Part shown: positions 1 to 7,572 of the stretch, one piece after another
Layout: the number at the start of each line of letters is the position of its first letter
Position numbering within the stretch: the first letter of the stretch is position 1
Source: DAOTWP01 sp034435675
GTDB taxonomy: Bacteria > Chloroflexota > Anaerolineae > Aggregatilineales > Phototrophicaceae
Assembly: GCA_034435675.1 (NCBI GenBank)
Contig: DAOTWP010000257.1
Location: forward strand, 1 to 16,537
Reading direction: 5' to 3'
DNA: 16,537 nucleotides
Made by a program: the position numbers and the translations under genes
Notes under the pieces: model-generated
Database searches by the model: none
The model's input: the letters and a program-made list of their open reading frames with translations, nothing else
What the model was told of the DNA's origin: nothing

Positions 1-12
1 CTTGTCAGTGTA

Positions 13-109
13 CTAAGTACAACCACAGAAATCTCGCGGGATTATTTTCCGTAGGGGCAGGTCTCAGACCTGCCCCTACATCCGACATTTTCAATTTGGT
101 TGTACTTAG
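13..109. mobile_element. Miniature inverted-repeat element (MITE-like), 97 bp
   Basis: Two perfect 13-bp inverted repeats, CTAAGTACAACCA at 13-25 and TGGTTGTACTTAG at 97-109, enclose 71 bp that contain a long palindrome (51-79). The enclosed sequence is more AT-rich than its surroundings and holds no reading frame. Terminal inverted repeats plus a short non-coding core are the hallmarks of a MITE. No clear target-site duplication is visible (GTGTA before, CCCGA after), and no related transposase is in the window, so mobility is inferred from shape only. It could equally be a structured dispersed repeat. Confidence 0.5.
51..79. repeat. 29-bp perfect palindrome (14-bp arms)
   Basis: The left arm GTAGGGGCAGGTCT (51-64) and the right arm AGACCTGCCCCTAC (66-79) are exact reverse complements around a single central C at 65. 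It lies inside the inverted-repeat element at 13-109, 4 bp off its centre. The ends GTAGGGGC...GCCCCTAC recur partly at 5007-5030 and, as GCAGGGG...CCCCTGC, at 15729-15756, which suggests a dispersed palindrome family. There is no T-run beside it, so it is not a standard terminator. Confidence 0.85.
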
Positions 110-177
110 CCCGATCGGGACGCGGCGGAACGTAGATCATTGCATCTTCACCCCAACAGCCTTTAAGAGGTTACCTC

Positions 178-1548
178 ATGCCCGCCAGAATATTGCTGTT
201 GCTGGTTCTCACTGGTTTGGTGCTGCGTGCCGCAGTCTACGATGCACAGGCGCAGAGGAGTACCTGTCCTACGCCGGCGGGCAGACCTGTTCCTGCCTTC
301 AGTTTTGATATCCAATACCAGCCCGGTCAGCTTGAAGCGCTGGCTGCCGGGCAGATTCTGGCTTACCTGAACACCGCTGCTGCCGCTGCCGGACTGGCGG
401 AGGCGCTGGCGGCAGCACCGCTGGCAGCCAACGCAGCGGTCTATGGTGTCATGGTCGTTACGGAGGATGTCACCGGCGACAGCGTACCTGAGGTGCTTGT
501 GCAGTTTGGCGTCAGCTATCTCGGCGGCTGGGATGGATTGCTGCTGCTGTTTGGTTGTGCGGAAGGGGCATATGTCCAGTGGTTTGCTGAGCCGTTCTTC
601 GGTTGGGTTTGCCCGACAGCACAGGGTTTCAGTCAAATTGTTGACGCCAACGGAAACGGCATCAGGGAAATCTACCATACATTTGTAGAGAATGCCGGGG
701 CAGGTGGCTGCTGGAGCAGCTATCGCGTATATGAATGGAACGGCACAACACTTGCCCGCGCCGCGTGGGACTGGGCGTTTATCGGCAGCGACGGCGCTTA
801 TGCCAACTGTGGTTTCGCAGCGTATGTTAGCGCTGAACCGCGCACTACACTACATCATGCTGGTGCGCATTGGCGTTTTGATGATGTGGATGCCGACAGC
901 GTGAACGAGGTACTCGTCTTTCACCCCAGCGATGCAGGCTCTGCGATCTTTTACCCCTGTGCAGAAATCTGGGAGTGGGCAGACGAAACGACGCTGCACC
1001 TCACTTGCATCCGGCGCTATGTGACCCCGGACATGCTGCGCGCCAACCTTGGCGAGGTGCTGGCAACCGCTGAGGATACGCTCTACTGTGGCTATCTGCC
1101 TGCTGCTGCCGCGTTTTATCGCCAGATAATTGCCAACCCTGATTTACCCGGTTTCCCCTATGCCCGTGACACCAGCATTGATGAACGCGCTTACCTGACG
1201 GCATTCGCGTACTATCGTCTGGTGCAAATCAGCGCGATCTCCGGCGATGCTGAACAGGCACAAACGGATTACGCCAGCCTCCGCCGCCTGTTTCCGCAAG
1301 GCACAATCGGTTATGCATATGCGGAACTGGCGCGGATCTTCTGGGAAGCCTTCAGCGCGGATGCTGATCTACAGACAGCCTGCGCCGTCACGCAGGAATA
1401 CGCCGACGCACGGCTGGAACTACCAGCAGACGGCGCGCGCGCGGAAGCTTATTATTTTGCGAACGGCTACTGGACGTTTGAATATGATCCGGACAACCTT
1501 TATTTGGGCTGTCCGGTGAGCAGTGCCAGCATAGGCACGCTGCCTTGA
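178..1548 (+). CDS. Exported protein with three Ca2+-loop-like motifs and helical C-terminus
   Basis: 456 residues; function not recognised. The ATG at 178 is preceded by AGAGG (166-170) at 7-nt spacing. Residues 1-26 form a signal peptide (Leu-rich core, AQA before residue 26), so the product is probably secreted or periplasmic. Three short Asp/Asn-rich loops of FG-GAP/EF-hand type follow: D97-V-T-G-D-S...E105, D156-A-N-G-N-G...E164 and D236-V-D-A-D-S...E244. Each is followed by a hydrophobic strand such as VLVQF or VLVFH, as in beta-propeller repeats that bind Ca2+. Several cysteines (127, 145, 178, 211) could form disulfides. From about residue 285 the chain looks helical with TPR-like Ala/Tyr spacing. 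It converges on the BON gene, 30 bp away. The Ca2+ role is inferred from the motifs alone. Confidence 0.8.
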   Translation: MPARILLLLVLTGLVLRAAVYDAQAQRSTCPTPAGRPVPAFSFDIQYQPGQLEALAAGQILAYLNTAAAAAGLAEALAAAPLAANAAVYGVMVVTEDVTGDSVPEVLVQFGVSYLGGWDGLLLLFGCAEGAYVQWFAEPFFGWVCPTAQGFSQIVDANGNGIREIYHTFVENAGAGGCWSSYRVYEWNGTTLARAAWDWAFIGSDGAYANCGFAAYVSAEPRTTLHHAGAHWRFDDVDADSVNEVLVFHPSDAGSAIFYPCAEIWEWADETTLHLTCIRRYVTPDMLRANLGEVLATAEDTLYCGYLPAAAAFYRQIIANPDLPGFPYARDTSIDERAYLTAFAYYRLVQISAISGDAEQAQTDYASLRRLFPQGTIGYAYAELARIFWEAFSADADLQTACAVTQEYADARLELPADGARAEAYYFANGYWTFEYDPDNLYLGCPVSSASIGTLP

Positions 1549-1578
1549 AGCTGCGCGGCAGCGCTGACCGTGCCCAAC

Positions 1579-1995
1579 CTAAAACGTGGTGACCACTTTC
1601 TTGACACCCGCCACGCGGTTGGCAGCGGCAGCAATCTGTTCGGCGCTGCTGCCTGGTGGCAGGCTGCCCGCCAGAATAATTGTGCCATATTCGACCATCA
1701 CCTGAACCTCCGGTGTGACACGTCCCACCTCAAGGCGCAGGGTTTCATCGTCGTAGAGCTGGTCTGCGACAACGGACTTTACCCCGGCAATACGCGGAAT
1801 CTGTGCCAGCAGATAGCGGCGGGTGGTCTGGACTTTCACATGCCCGCTGACATGTACGACACCTTCATGAATCTCAAAATGCAGATGATGCCGGTCATGC
1901 ATCAGCGGGGCATAGCGTGCCGACGTATACAGGTTTTCCAAATCATCAAAAATATCTTCGTCGGGACGACTCACTGCTGCGTTCGTCTGTGCCAT
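1579..1995 (-). CDS. BON-domain protein (two tandem BON modules)
   Basis: 138 residues, ATG at 1995. Two BON-like units are visible: residues about 36-78 (G-V-V-H-V-S-G-H-V, then a helix and an ending like GVKSVVADQL) and about 84-138 (G-T-I-I-L-A-G-S-L, helix, ending VAGVKKVVTTF). This is the beta-alpha-beta pattern and the closing GV.xV signature of the family. BON domains are known to bind phospholipid or other hydrophobic surfaces and are usually exported. Here there is no signal peptide, so a cytoplasmic location is more likely. A histidine-rich patch (H33, H36, H37, H39, H43, H48, H52) covers the start of the first module. It is the last gene of the galE-side gene run, 143 bp after the phosphatase gene. 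The exact role is unknown. Confidence 0.8.
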   Translation of the reverse strand: MAQTNAAVSRPDEDIFDDLENLYTSARYAPLMHDRHHLHFEIHEGVVHVSGHVKVQTTRRYLLAQIPRIAGVKSVVADQLYDDETLRLEVGRVTPEVQVMVEYGTIILAGSLPPGSSAEQIAAAANRVAGVKKVVTTF

Positions 1996-2107
1996 CGTCT
2001 TTCCCTGCCTGCGCCCAACCGGGCGCGTATTTGTATTTGTGCTGCGCGATTGTTTAAAGCATAAACCATTCGCCAGTTGACCGCAAGCAGGGTTTGAGTC
2101 TGGTTTG

Positions 2108-2131
2108 TCTCCACCTGCCTGCGGTGGCAGA
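2108..2131. other. Small hairpin between phosphatase and BON genes
   Basis: TCTCCACC (2108-2115) pairs with GGTGG-C-AGA (2123-2131) with one bulged C and a 7-nt loop. It lies just past the stop of the phosphatase gene when read on the - strand. No T-run follows on either strand. It may be a weak terminator or an RNA-processing site, or chance. Confidence 0.2.
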
Positions 2132-2138
2132 CGCGCGC

Positions 2139-2615
2139 TTAGTCGTCGTCCAGCCCATCAAACACGCGCGGGGCGATCAACCAAACGAGTGTGCCGCTGA
2201 GGGGTGTGCGTGTCAGCACATCTACCCGCGCCACACCACCTTTTTTCATCTCCAGCCGCCCCCCGGTCAGATCGCGCACCGTCTGGCTGAAAGTTGGCTC
2301 ATGCCCAACCAGCAGCACCTCATCGTCTTCGCCCAGATGCGCCGTGAGAATTTCCAGCGCCCGAATGTCAAAGTCAAAATTCAGCTCATCACGCACTTCG
2401 ACGCGCATCTTGAGCGCCTCCGCCAGAATATCGGCGGTTTGCACGGCGCGCAAACGCGGGCTGCTGTAGAGGTGGCTCGGCTTGATGCCTAACCGCGCCA
2501 ACACCCCGGCGGCATGGCTGGTGCGCTCCACGCCGCGTGCCGTTAGTGAGCGGTCATGGTCGGGGATCACGCCGCCGGGTTCTGCTTCCGCATGGCGGAA
2601 AAAGTAAAGTTTCAC
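2139..2615 (-). CDS. sixA: SixA-type phosphohistidine phosphatase
   Basis: 158 residues, close to the usual SixA length of about 160. The start is a GTG at 2615, supported by AAGGAG at 10-nt spacing upstream; no ATG fits. The N-terminus MKLYFFRHAEAEP holds the histidine-phosphatase RHxE motif (R7, H8, E10). Further family landmarks are the SSPRLRAVQTA segment (51-61) with a phosphate-binding Arg and the second catalytic region LLVGHEP (101-107, H105). SixA proteins remove phosphate from histidine, classically from Hpt domains of phosphorelays or PTS proteins. No histidine kinase or PTS gene is near, so the target is unknown. The C-terminus is acidic (DGLDDD). It follows galE by 86 bp on the same strand. 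Confidence 0.88.
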   Translation of the reverse strand: MKLYFFRHAEAEPGGVIPDHDRSLTARGVERTSHAAGVLARLGIKPSHLYSSPRLRAVQTADILAEALKMRVEVRDELNFDFDIRALEILTAHLGEDDEVLLVGHEPTFSQTVRDLTGGRLEMKKGGVARVDVLTRTPLSGTLVWLIAPRVFDGLDDD

Positions 2616-2701
2616 GACTAGTGGTCTCCTTCAAGCATGGTACAACCGGTGTCAATACCACACAGCCGGTGATGGCTGTGATGCTGGTTGATGCTGCTGC
2701 C

Positions 2702-3688
2702 TTACGCCCCGTAGCCGTGCGGGTGCGTGCTGTGCCAGCGCCAGGCTGTTTCGATAATGGTTTGCAGGTCGGCATACCGGGGCTGCCAGCCCAGTTCCTG
2801 CTGAATGCGGCGGCTGTCTGCCACCAACTGCGGCAGATCACCCGCCCGGCGCGGACCTGTGGCGACGGGAATGGCGTGCCCGGTGATGGCACGCGCGGTT
2901 TCTATCACCTGTAACACCGAATGTCCCGCCCCGTTACCGAGGTTATACACGCGGCTGCGCCCGTCCGCCAGTGCTTCCAGCGCCAGCACATGCGCGTCCG
3001 CCAGATCCATCACATGAATATAATCGCGGACTGCCGTGCCGTCGGGCGTGGCGTAGTCGCTGCCAAAGACGGTGATATGCTCGCGCTGCCCCAGCGCCAC
3101 TTGCAGCACCAGCGGAATCAGGTGCGTTTCCGGGCGATGGTCTTCGCCAATGTGCCCGTCCGGGTGCGCGCCTGCCGCGTTGAAGTAGCGCAGGGCGCAG
3201 TATTTCATGCCGTAGATACGCTCCATCCACAGCAGCAGGCGTTCGGCGACGAATTTCGTTTCGCCATAGACACTGCCGGGAATCAGCGGTTCGTCCTCAT
3301 CAATCGGGATGCGCGTCGGGGCATCGTAGAGGTTGGCGGTGGACGATAGGATGAAGCGCCCAACGCCATGCTGCGCGGCGGCTTCCAGCAGGTAGATCAC
3401 GGCGAGGATGTTGTCGTGCAGGTACTTGAACGGCGTTTTCATGCTTTCGCCCACCTGAATGTGCGAGGCGAAATGCAGCACGCCTTCAAAGCGGTGCGCG
3501 CTGAACAACGCGGCAAGGTGTTCGCGGTTGAGCAGGTCGCCTGCGCTGAACTGCGCCTGCGGGTGGACCGCTTCACGGTGTCCGGCACAGAGGTTGTCGA
3601 AGACGACGACCTCATAGCCGCGCCCCAGCAGCTGCTCCACCACGTGACTGCCAATATATCCCGCCCCACCGGTGACGAGAACTTTCAT
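2702..3688 (-). CDS. galE: UDP-glucose 4-epimerase
   Basis: 328 residues from the ATG at 3688, chosen because AAGGAG (3697-3702, read on the - strand) sits 8 nt upstream and because the product then starts with MKVLVTGGAGYIGSH. An in-frame ATG at 3763 would add 25 residues without homology. This is an extended short-chain dehydrogenase: GxxGxxG NAD-binding loop (G7, G10, G13), D31-N32 after the second strand, catalytic S116/T117, and Y141-x3-K145 (YGETK). The RYFNAAGA segment (167-174) and the region DGTAVRDYIHV (216-226) are typical of UDP-sugar epimerases. The reaction is UDP-glucose to UDP-galactose, for sugar catabolism and for envelope polysaccharide precursors. The sequence reads LYDAP where many relatives have VYG.P, a mild change. 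Related 4-epimerases with other UDP-hexoses are possible. Confidence 0.93.
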   Translation of the reverse strand: MKVLVTGGAGYIGSHVVEQLLGRGYEVVVFDNLCAGHREAVHPQAQFSAGDLLNREHLAALFSAHRFEGVLHFASHIQVGESMKTPFKYLHDNILAVIYLLEAAAQHGVGRFILSSTANLYDAPTRIPIDEDEPLIPGSVYGETKFVAERLLLWMERIYGMKYCALRYFNAAGAHPDGHIGEDHRPETHLIPLVLQVALGQREHITVFGSDYATPDGTAVRDYIHVMDLADAHVLALEALADGRSRVYNLGNGAGHSVLQVIETARAITGHAIPVATGPRRAGDLPQLVADSRRIQQELGWQPRYADLQTIIETAWRWHSTHPHGYGA

Positions 3689-4037
3689 GAGTGCGGCTCC
3701 TTTTGTGCTGCGCCATTCATCGCGGTTCAAGCTGCGCCGCTGGGCGCTGTTGTGTGCCAACACGGCAACAAATCAGGTGCGTTAAGCAGGGTAATGTTAC
3801 CAGAAGCGCGGGTAGCGCAAAGGGGGGAATTGGCGGGATTGGTTATGCTGGCAGTGTGAGCACGATTTAGCTGTGTCCGGCGCCGCAGCCTGAACTGCAA
3901 CGCCACAAAGGGGATTTTATCAGAGAGACTGTGCCAACCTCGAACCGCCTTCTGCTGCTACAATAGATGCCGCTTGTTTCCGCTGGGGAGCGCCTGCCCC
4001 GATTTCGCGCCTGAGCCGCGCAAGGACGAAACTCACA
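3689..4037. other. Divergent intergenic region, galE / permease
   Basis: About 350 bp with no gene. It must hold the promoters of two divergent genes. On the - strand a possible galE promoter is seen at 3794-3820. On the + strand TACAAT at 3959-3964 resembles a -10 box for the permease gene but has no convincing -35 partner. There is no strong repeat or terminator. Confidence 0.5.
3794..3820 (-). promoter_or_regulatory. Candidate galE promoter (extended -10)
   Basis: Read on the - strand, TTGCGC (3815-3820) is followed after 15 bp by TAACAT (3794-3799), with TG one base before the hexamer, as in an extended -10. It lies about 105 nt before the galE start codon. The spacing is short and the -35 match is partial, so this is only a candidate. 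Confidence 0.25.
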
Positions 4038-4985
4038 ATGGTTGAACGGACATCTGCTGCTGAAACGCCGCTATCCCCGCGCCGCACCCCGCGCCGCACC
4101 CTGCCCGGTCACTGGCTGGTGCTTGCCGCTGCGACCCTGTGGGGCACGACCGGCACCTCACAGGCACTTGCCCCGGCAGGTGCCACGCCAGAAGCAATCG
4201 GCGCGCTGCGGCTGCTGGTGGGCGGGGGCGGGCTGCTGCTGCTGGCGCTGGCAGGGCGCGCGTTTGTGCGTTCGCCAGCCTTCGCGGTGCAGCAGGGGCG
4301 CTTCCCGCTGCTGGCGGCAGTGTTCGCCAGTGTCTGCATCGCCGCCTATCAGGTGTTCTTCTTCGCCGGGGTCGGGCGCACGGGGGTTGCTGTCGGTACG
4401 GTGGTCGGCATTGGCAGTGCGCCGTTGATGGCCGGCGCGCTGGTCTGGCTGCTGCGCGGGGAACGCCCCACGCGGCGCTGGGCGCTGGCAACCGGGCTGG
4501 CGGTGCTGGGCTGTGTGCTGCTGGTGGGTTTTGGCAGTGCGCAGGCGCAGTCCGCCGCCAACGGCATTGACCCGCTGGGCATCCTGCTGGCGCTGGGCGC
4601 GGGGCTGGCGTATGCACTGTATACGATTGCCAGCAAAAGCCTGCTGAGGGCGCTTCCCCCGGATGCGGCGATGGCATTGGTGTTCTGCGGCGGGGCGCTG
4701 CTGCTGCTGCCGCTGCTGTTGTCAGCCGATCTGTCATGGCTCAGCGACCCGCGCGGGCTGCTGGTGGTGGCGCATTTGGGGCTGCTGGCAACCGCGCTGA
4801 GTTATGCCCTGTTCGGGCGTGGGCTGCGCAGCGTGCCCGCCAGCACCGCCGTCACGCTGACCCTGGCAGAACCCCTGACCGCCGGGCTGCTGGGTGTGCT
4901 GGTGGTCGGTGAAACGCTGAGCCTGCCTGCGTGGGGTGGTATCGCGCTGATTTTCGCCGGGCTGGCACTGCTCACGCGCAGGTGA
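4038..4985 (+). CDS. EamA/DMT-family permease
   Basis: 315 residues from the ATG at 4038, with AAGGA (4022-4026) 11 nt upstream. After a short basic N-terminus there are about ten hydrophobic segments arranged as two EamA halves (about 25-155 and 175-312). The first helix carries the typical ATLWGTTG motif, and the C-terminal half contains the ALFGRGLRSVPAS and LTLAEPLTAGLLGVLVVGE segments common to the drug/metabolite transporter superfamily. Members export amino acids, nucleosides or metabolites, or import small solutes; the substrate cannot be told from the sequence. It stands alone between the divergent galE and the convergent rsmA, 71 bp away. Confidence 0.88.
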   Translation: MVERTSAAETPLSPRRTPRRTLPGHWLVLAAATLWGTTGTSQALAPAGATPEAIGALRLLVGGGGLLLLALAGRAFVRSPAFAVQQGRFPLLAAVFASVCIAAYQVFFFAGVGRTGVAVGTVVGIGSAPLMAGALVWLLRGERPTRRWALATGLAVLGCVLLVGFGSAQAQSAANGIDPLGILLALGAGLAYALYTIASKSLLRALPPDAAMALVFCGGALLLLPLLLSADLSWLSDPRGLLVVAHLGLLATALSYALFGRGLRSVPASTAVTLTLAEPLTAGLLGVLVVGETLSLPAWGGIALIFAGLALLTRR

Positions 4986-5006
4986 GGAGGCAGATTTGCT
5001 GGCATC

Positions 5007-5027
5007 GGGCATCCCGCCGGGATGCCC
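5007..5027. repeat. 21-bp perfect palindrome at a convergent gene junction
   Basis: GGGCATCCCG (5007-5016) and CGGGATGCCC (5018-5027) are exact reverse complements around one C. The right side continues as GCCCCTAC, matching the right end of the palindrome at 51-79. It lies between the stops of the permease gene (4985) and rsmA (5059, - strand). It could act as a two-way terminator by position, but no T-run follows on either strand, so membership in a dispersed palindrome family is the better reading. Confidence 0.75.
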
Positions 5028-5056
5028 CTACACATTCATCATCATTTTGAAAACGC

Positions 5057-5884
5057 CTAAGCTTCGCCCTTGTACGCCCGTGCCAGTGCCGCCCATTCCT
5101 CCATACTCAGTGTTTCCGCCCGGCGTGTCGGGTCTATCCCGGCGCTGGCGAGCAGCGCAGCGGCGGAGTCGCTGCTGATCGCCAGATTGCTGCTCAGGCT
5201 GTTCTTGAGCTGCTTGCGCTTCTGCCCGAAGCCGGCGCGCACCACGCGGAAGAACGTATCGTGGTCGGGCACATGCAGCGGCGGGTGATCGTAAGGGTCA
5301 ATGCGAATCACGGCGCTGTCCACATCCGGGCGGGGCCAGAAGGCGGCGGGCTTCAGCCGCGTGACAATGCTCGGCTTGCCGTAATACTGCACACTGACCG
5401 CCAGCAGACTCATGTCGCCGGGTTTTGCCAGAATGCGCTCTGCCACCTCAAGCTGCACGGTCAGCACCATCACCCGCGGGCGGCGGTGGCGGTCCAGCAG
5501 GTGGCGGATAATCTGGCTGGTGATGTAATAGGGCACATTGGCGACCACGCTGAACTGCTGCGGTCCCACCAGTTTGAGCACATCGGTTTCAAGGATGTCC
5601 TGAAAGACCAGGTAGACATTGTTATAACCCGCCAGTTCGTCCTCCAGCACGGGGCGCAGCCGTTCGTCCACCTCCACGGCGACCACATGGCGCACCGCCA
5701 GCGCCAGGCGCTGGGTCAGCGTGCCCGTGCCGGGTCCAATCTCCAGCACCGTGTCGGTGGGCATCAGGTCGGCGCTGGCGACAATTTTTTCCAGCGCGTT
5801 AGGGTCATGCAGGAAGTTCTGCCCCAGGCTTTTGCGCGGGGTAATGCCGTGATGTTCCAGCAGGGTTTTAGGGTTACTGCTCAT
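5057..5884 (-). CDS. rsmA: 16S rRNA (adenine1518/1519-N6)-dimethyltransferase RsmA (KsgA)
   Basis: 275 residues, the usual length. The ATG at 5884 has GAGGTGA 9 nt upstream. Landmarks in order: KSLGQNFL (18-25), the family N-terminal signature; the SAM-binding loop VLEIGPGTGTLT (46-57); E71 after strand 2; the catalytic NVPYY (116-120); and the FWPRPDVDSAV segment (182-192), all typical of KsgA/Dim1. The enzyme dimethylates two adjacent adenines in the 3'-terminal hairpin of 16S rRNA and checks small-subunit maturation; its loss gives kasugamycin resistance in known bacteria. It follows the MFS gene on the same strand by 112 bp, so co-transcription is possible, though a functional link is not evident. 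Confidence 0.96.
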   Translation of the reverse strand: MSSNPKTLLEHHGITPRKSLGQNFLHDPNALEKIVASADLMPTDTVLEIGPGTGTLTQRLALAVRHVVAVEVDERLRPVLEDELAGYNNVYLVFQDILETDVLKLVGPQQFSVVANVPYYITSQIIRHLLDRHRRPRVMVLTVQLEVAERILAKPGDMSLLAVSVQYYGKPSIVTRLKPAAFWPRPDVDSAVIRIDPYDHPPLHVPDHDTFFRVVRAGFGQKRKQLKNSLSSNLAISSDSAAALLASAGIDPTRRAETLSMEEWAALARAYKGEA

Positions 5885-5996
5885 GGTGGGTTGTCACCTC
5901 GCCACAGAGTCATCGAGGTCAGTAGGTGACGGATAATCATAACGCAATTGCCCGGCAGAATACAGCAGCAGTTAGGCAGGCACAGTCCCCACCGCA

Positions 5997-7334
5997 TTAA
6001 TCCCCCGCGCTGACGGCGATCTCGCCCGCTGGTCCTGCCGGGCGCAGTTCCGGTTCGACCTGCGGCGGCGCGTCAATTGTCGAACGGCGCCCCGGCAGCA
6101 GCAGCGCGACCCCCGCCGCCAGCACCAGCAGCCCGGCGACCAACTGAAATGCCATGTTCAGCCCGATTGCCGGATTATCCGCCATGCCGCCAATCAGCAA
6201 ACTGCCAAACGCGCCCGCGCCAAAGATCAGCCCCAGCGCCGCCCCACTGGCAAAACCTTTGCTTACCGGCAGCAGTTCCTGCGCGATGACCACCAGCAGG
6301 CTGTGACTGCCCCCGCTCAAGCCGCCCGCCAGCACCGCCAGCACAAAGGCGAACGCGGTGGTTTCCAGCGGCAGCAGAAAATATGCTGGCGCCGACAGCA
6401 GCAGCCCCACGGTGATGATCCGGCGGCGGTCAAAACGATCCGCCAGCACGCCAAACAGCACCCCCGCCAGCCCCGACGCCAGCCAGAACGAACTGGTAAT
6501 CAAGCCGTATTCCGCTGGTGTCCAGCCTTTTTCCTGAAACAAGCGGGGAATGAAATTCACCGAACCGGGCTGTGCCGGAGCACGCAGCAAAACCAGCAGG
6601 GCGAAGATGGCAAACGCGCCCAGCGGCAGCGCTTTCTTGCTGATGCCCCCGGCGCTGACCGTGTGTGCGGCGCGTGTCGCGCGGTGCTTTGCCGCACCGG
6701 GAATCGCCAGCAGCATCAGCAGTACCGGCAGCAGCGCCACCAGCGGCATGAAGAAGATCGGCAGCAGCGTCCCCTGTTCGCGCAGCAGCCCGTCATAACT
6801 GCCCGCCAGAAACACGCCGTTGAAGTGCGTGGCAGCGCCATCGAGCAGCGCACCCGCCACCGCCGGACCCAGCCCCAGCCCGAACTGCCCGAACAGGAAG
6901 AAGACCGACATATTGCTCGCTACGCGGGTTTTGTCGCTTTCGGCGGCGTGCAGGCTGCCCACCGGATGAAACGCCCCGCTGCCCAGCCCCATCAGCGCAA
7001 ACGGGATCAGCATCAGCCAGTAATTGCCGGTGCCGCTTGCCAGGCTCAGCGCCAGCATCATCATCGAAACAACCCACGTCACGCCGCCTGCCCCCAGCAG
7101 GCGCCCGCCCGTGCGGTCTGCCAGCAGCCCAAAAAACGGCTGGCTGATCGCGCCGGTGAGCTGTGTCAGGCTGACGGCGAAACCAATCTGCGCGTTGCTC
7201 ATCGGCAGTACCGCTGACGCCATGAACGCCAGCAGCACCCCACCCATGCTCATGAAGATGTCGTTGGTCATGTGACCCAGACTCACCGCCCAGAACAGGC
7301 GGCTGCGTTTGCTGGATGCGCGGTTTGGCTGCAT
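5997..7334 (-). CDS. MFS transporter, fosmidomycin-resistance (Fsr)-like
   Basis: 445 residues with about 12 membrane segments. The ATG at 7334 has AGGA about 9 nt upstream. The first helix carries SLGHMTNDI (18-26), the signature of the Fsr subgroup. Loop motifs of the superfamily are present in both halves: FFGLLADRTGGR in the N-half and GVLADRFDRRR in the C-half. There is a central cytoplasmic loop and a Pro/Glu-rich tail after the last helix. The Escherichia coli relative exports fosmidomycin; many relatives have unknown substrates, so drug efflux is inferred by family only. It reads toward rsmA and is divergent from the DUF3179 gene across 238 bp. Confidence 0.9.
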   Translation of the reverse strand: MQPNRASSKRSRLFWAVSLGHMTNDIFMSMGGVLLAFMASAVLPMSNAQIGFAVSLTQLTGAISQPFFGLLADRTGGRLLGAGGVTWVVSMMMLALSLASGTGNYWLMLIPFALMGLGSGAFHPVGSLHAAESDKTRVASNMSVFFLFGQFGLGLGPAVAGALLDGAATHFNGVFLAGSYDGLLREQGTLLPIFFMPLVALLPVLLMLLAIPGAAKHRATRAAHTVSAGGISKKALPLGAFAIFALLVLLRAPAQPGSVNFIPRLFQEKGWTPAEYGLITSSFWLASGLAGVLFGVLADRFDRRRIITVGLLLSAPAYFLLPLETTAFAFVLAVLAGGLSGGSHSLLVVIAQELLPVSKGFASGAALGLIFGAGAFGSLLIGGMADNPAIGLNMAFQLVAGLLVLAAGVALLLPGRRSTIDAPPQVEPELRPAGPAGEIAVSAGD

Positions 7335-7572
7335 GGTGGCTGTTCCTGTTAAACGCGAGAATAGTTGAACGCTAACGCAGCAGCGCGGGCGGTGTCAACC
7401 CGATTGGTGCGCGGTGGTCTGTTGTGCCCGCCAGCGGCGCATGTAAGGGCAGGGTAAGAAATGTTGCCCAGCATACAGCAGACGCGCGCCGTGTCGTTTA
7501 CAATCGGACTCATGCGCCGGGGCGCATTTGCCGTGCTGGATGGTTTTGACGGTTTGTGGAGAAAGTTTGCAG

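Noticed and set aside
3720..3736. GGTTCAAGC resembling a tRNA T-arm
   Set aside because: The five-base stems on either side of the loop do not pair, and no anticodon arm or acceptor stem can be drawn upstream.
5007..5027. Palindrome as a classical intrinsic terminator
   Set aside because: There is no T-run on either strand and only a 1-nt centre; kept as a repeat instead.
6303..7217. 304-residue + strand frame opposite the MFS gene
   Set aside because: Gln/Arg-rich antisense product of a membrane-protein gene.
7499..7504. TACAAT boxes at 7499-7504 and 3959-3964 as full promoters
   Set aside because: Good -10-like hexamers, but no -35 hexamer at 16-18 bp spacing and no extended TG, so not listed as promoters.
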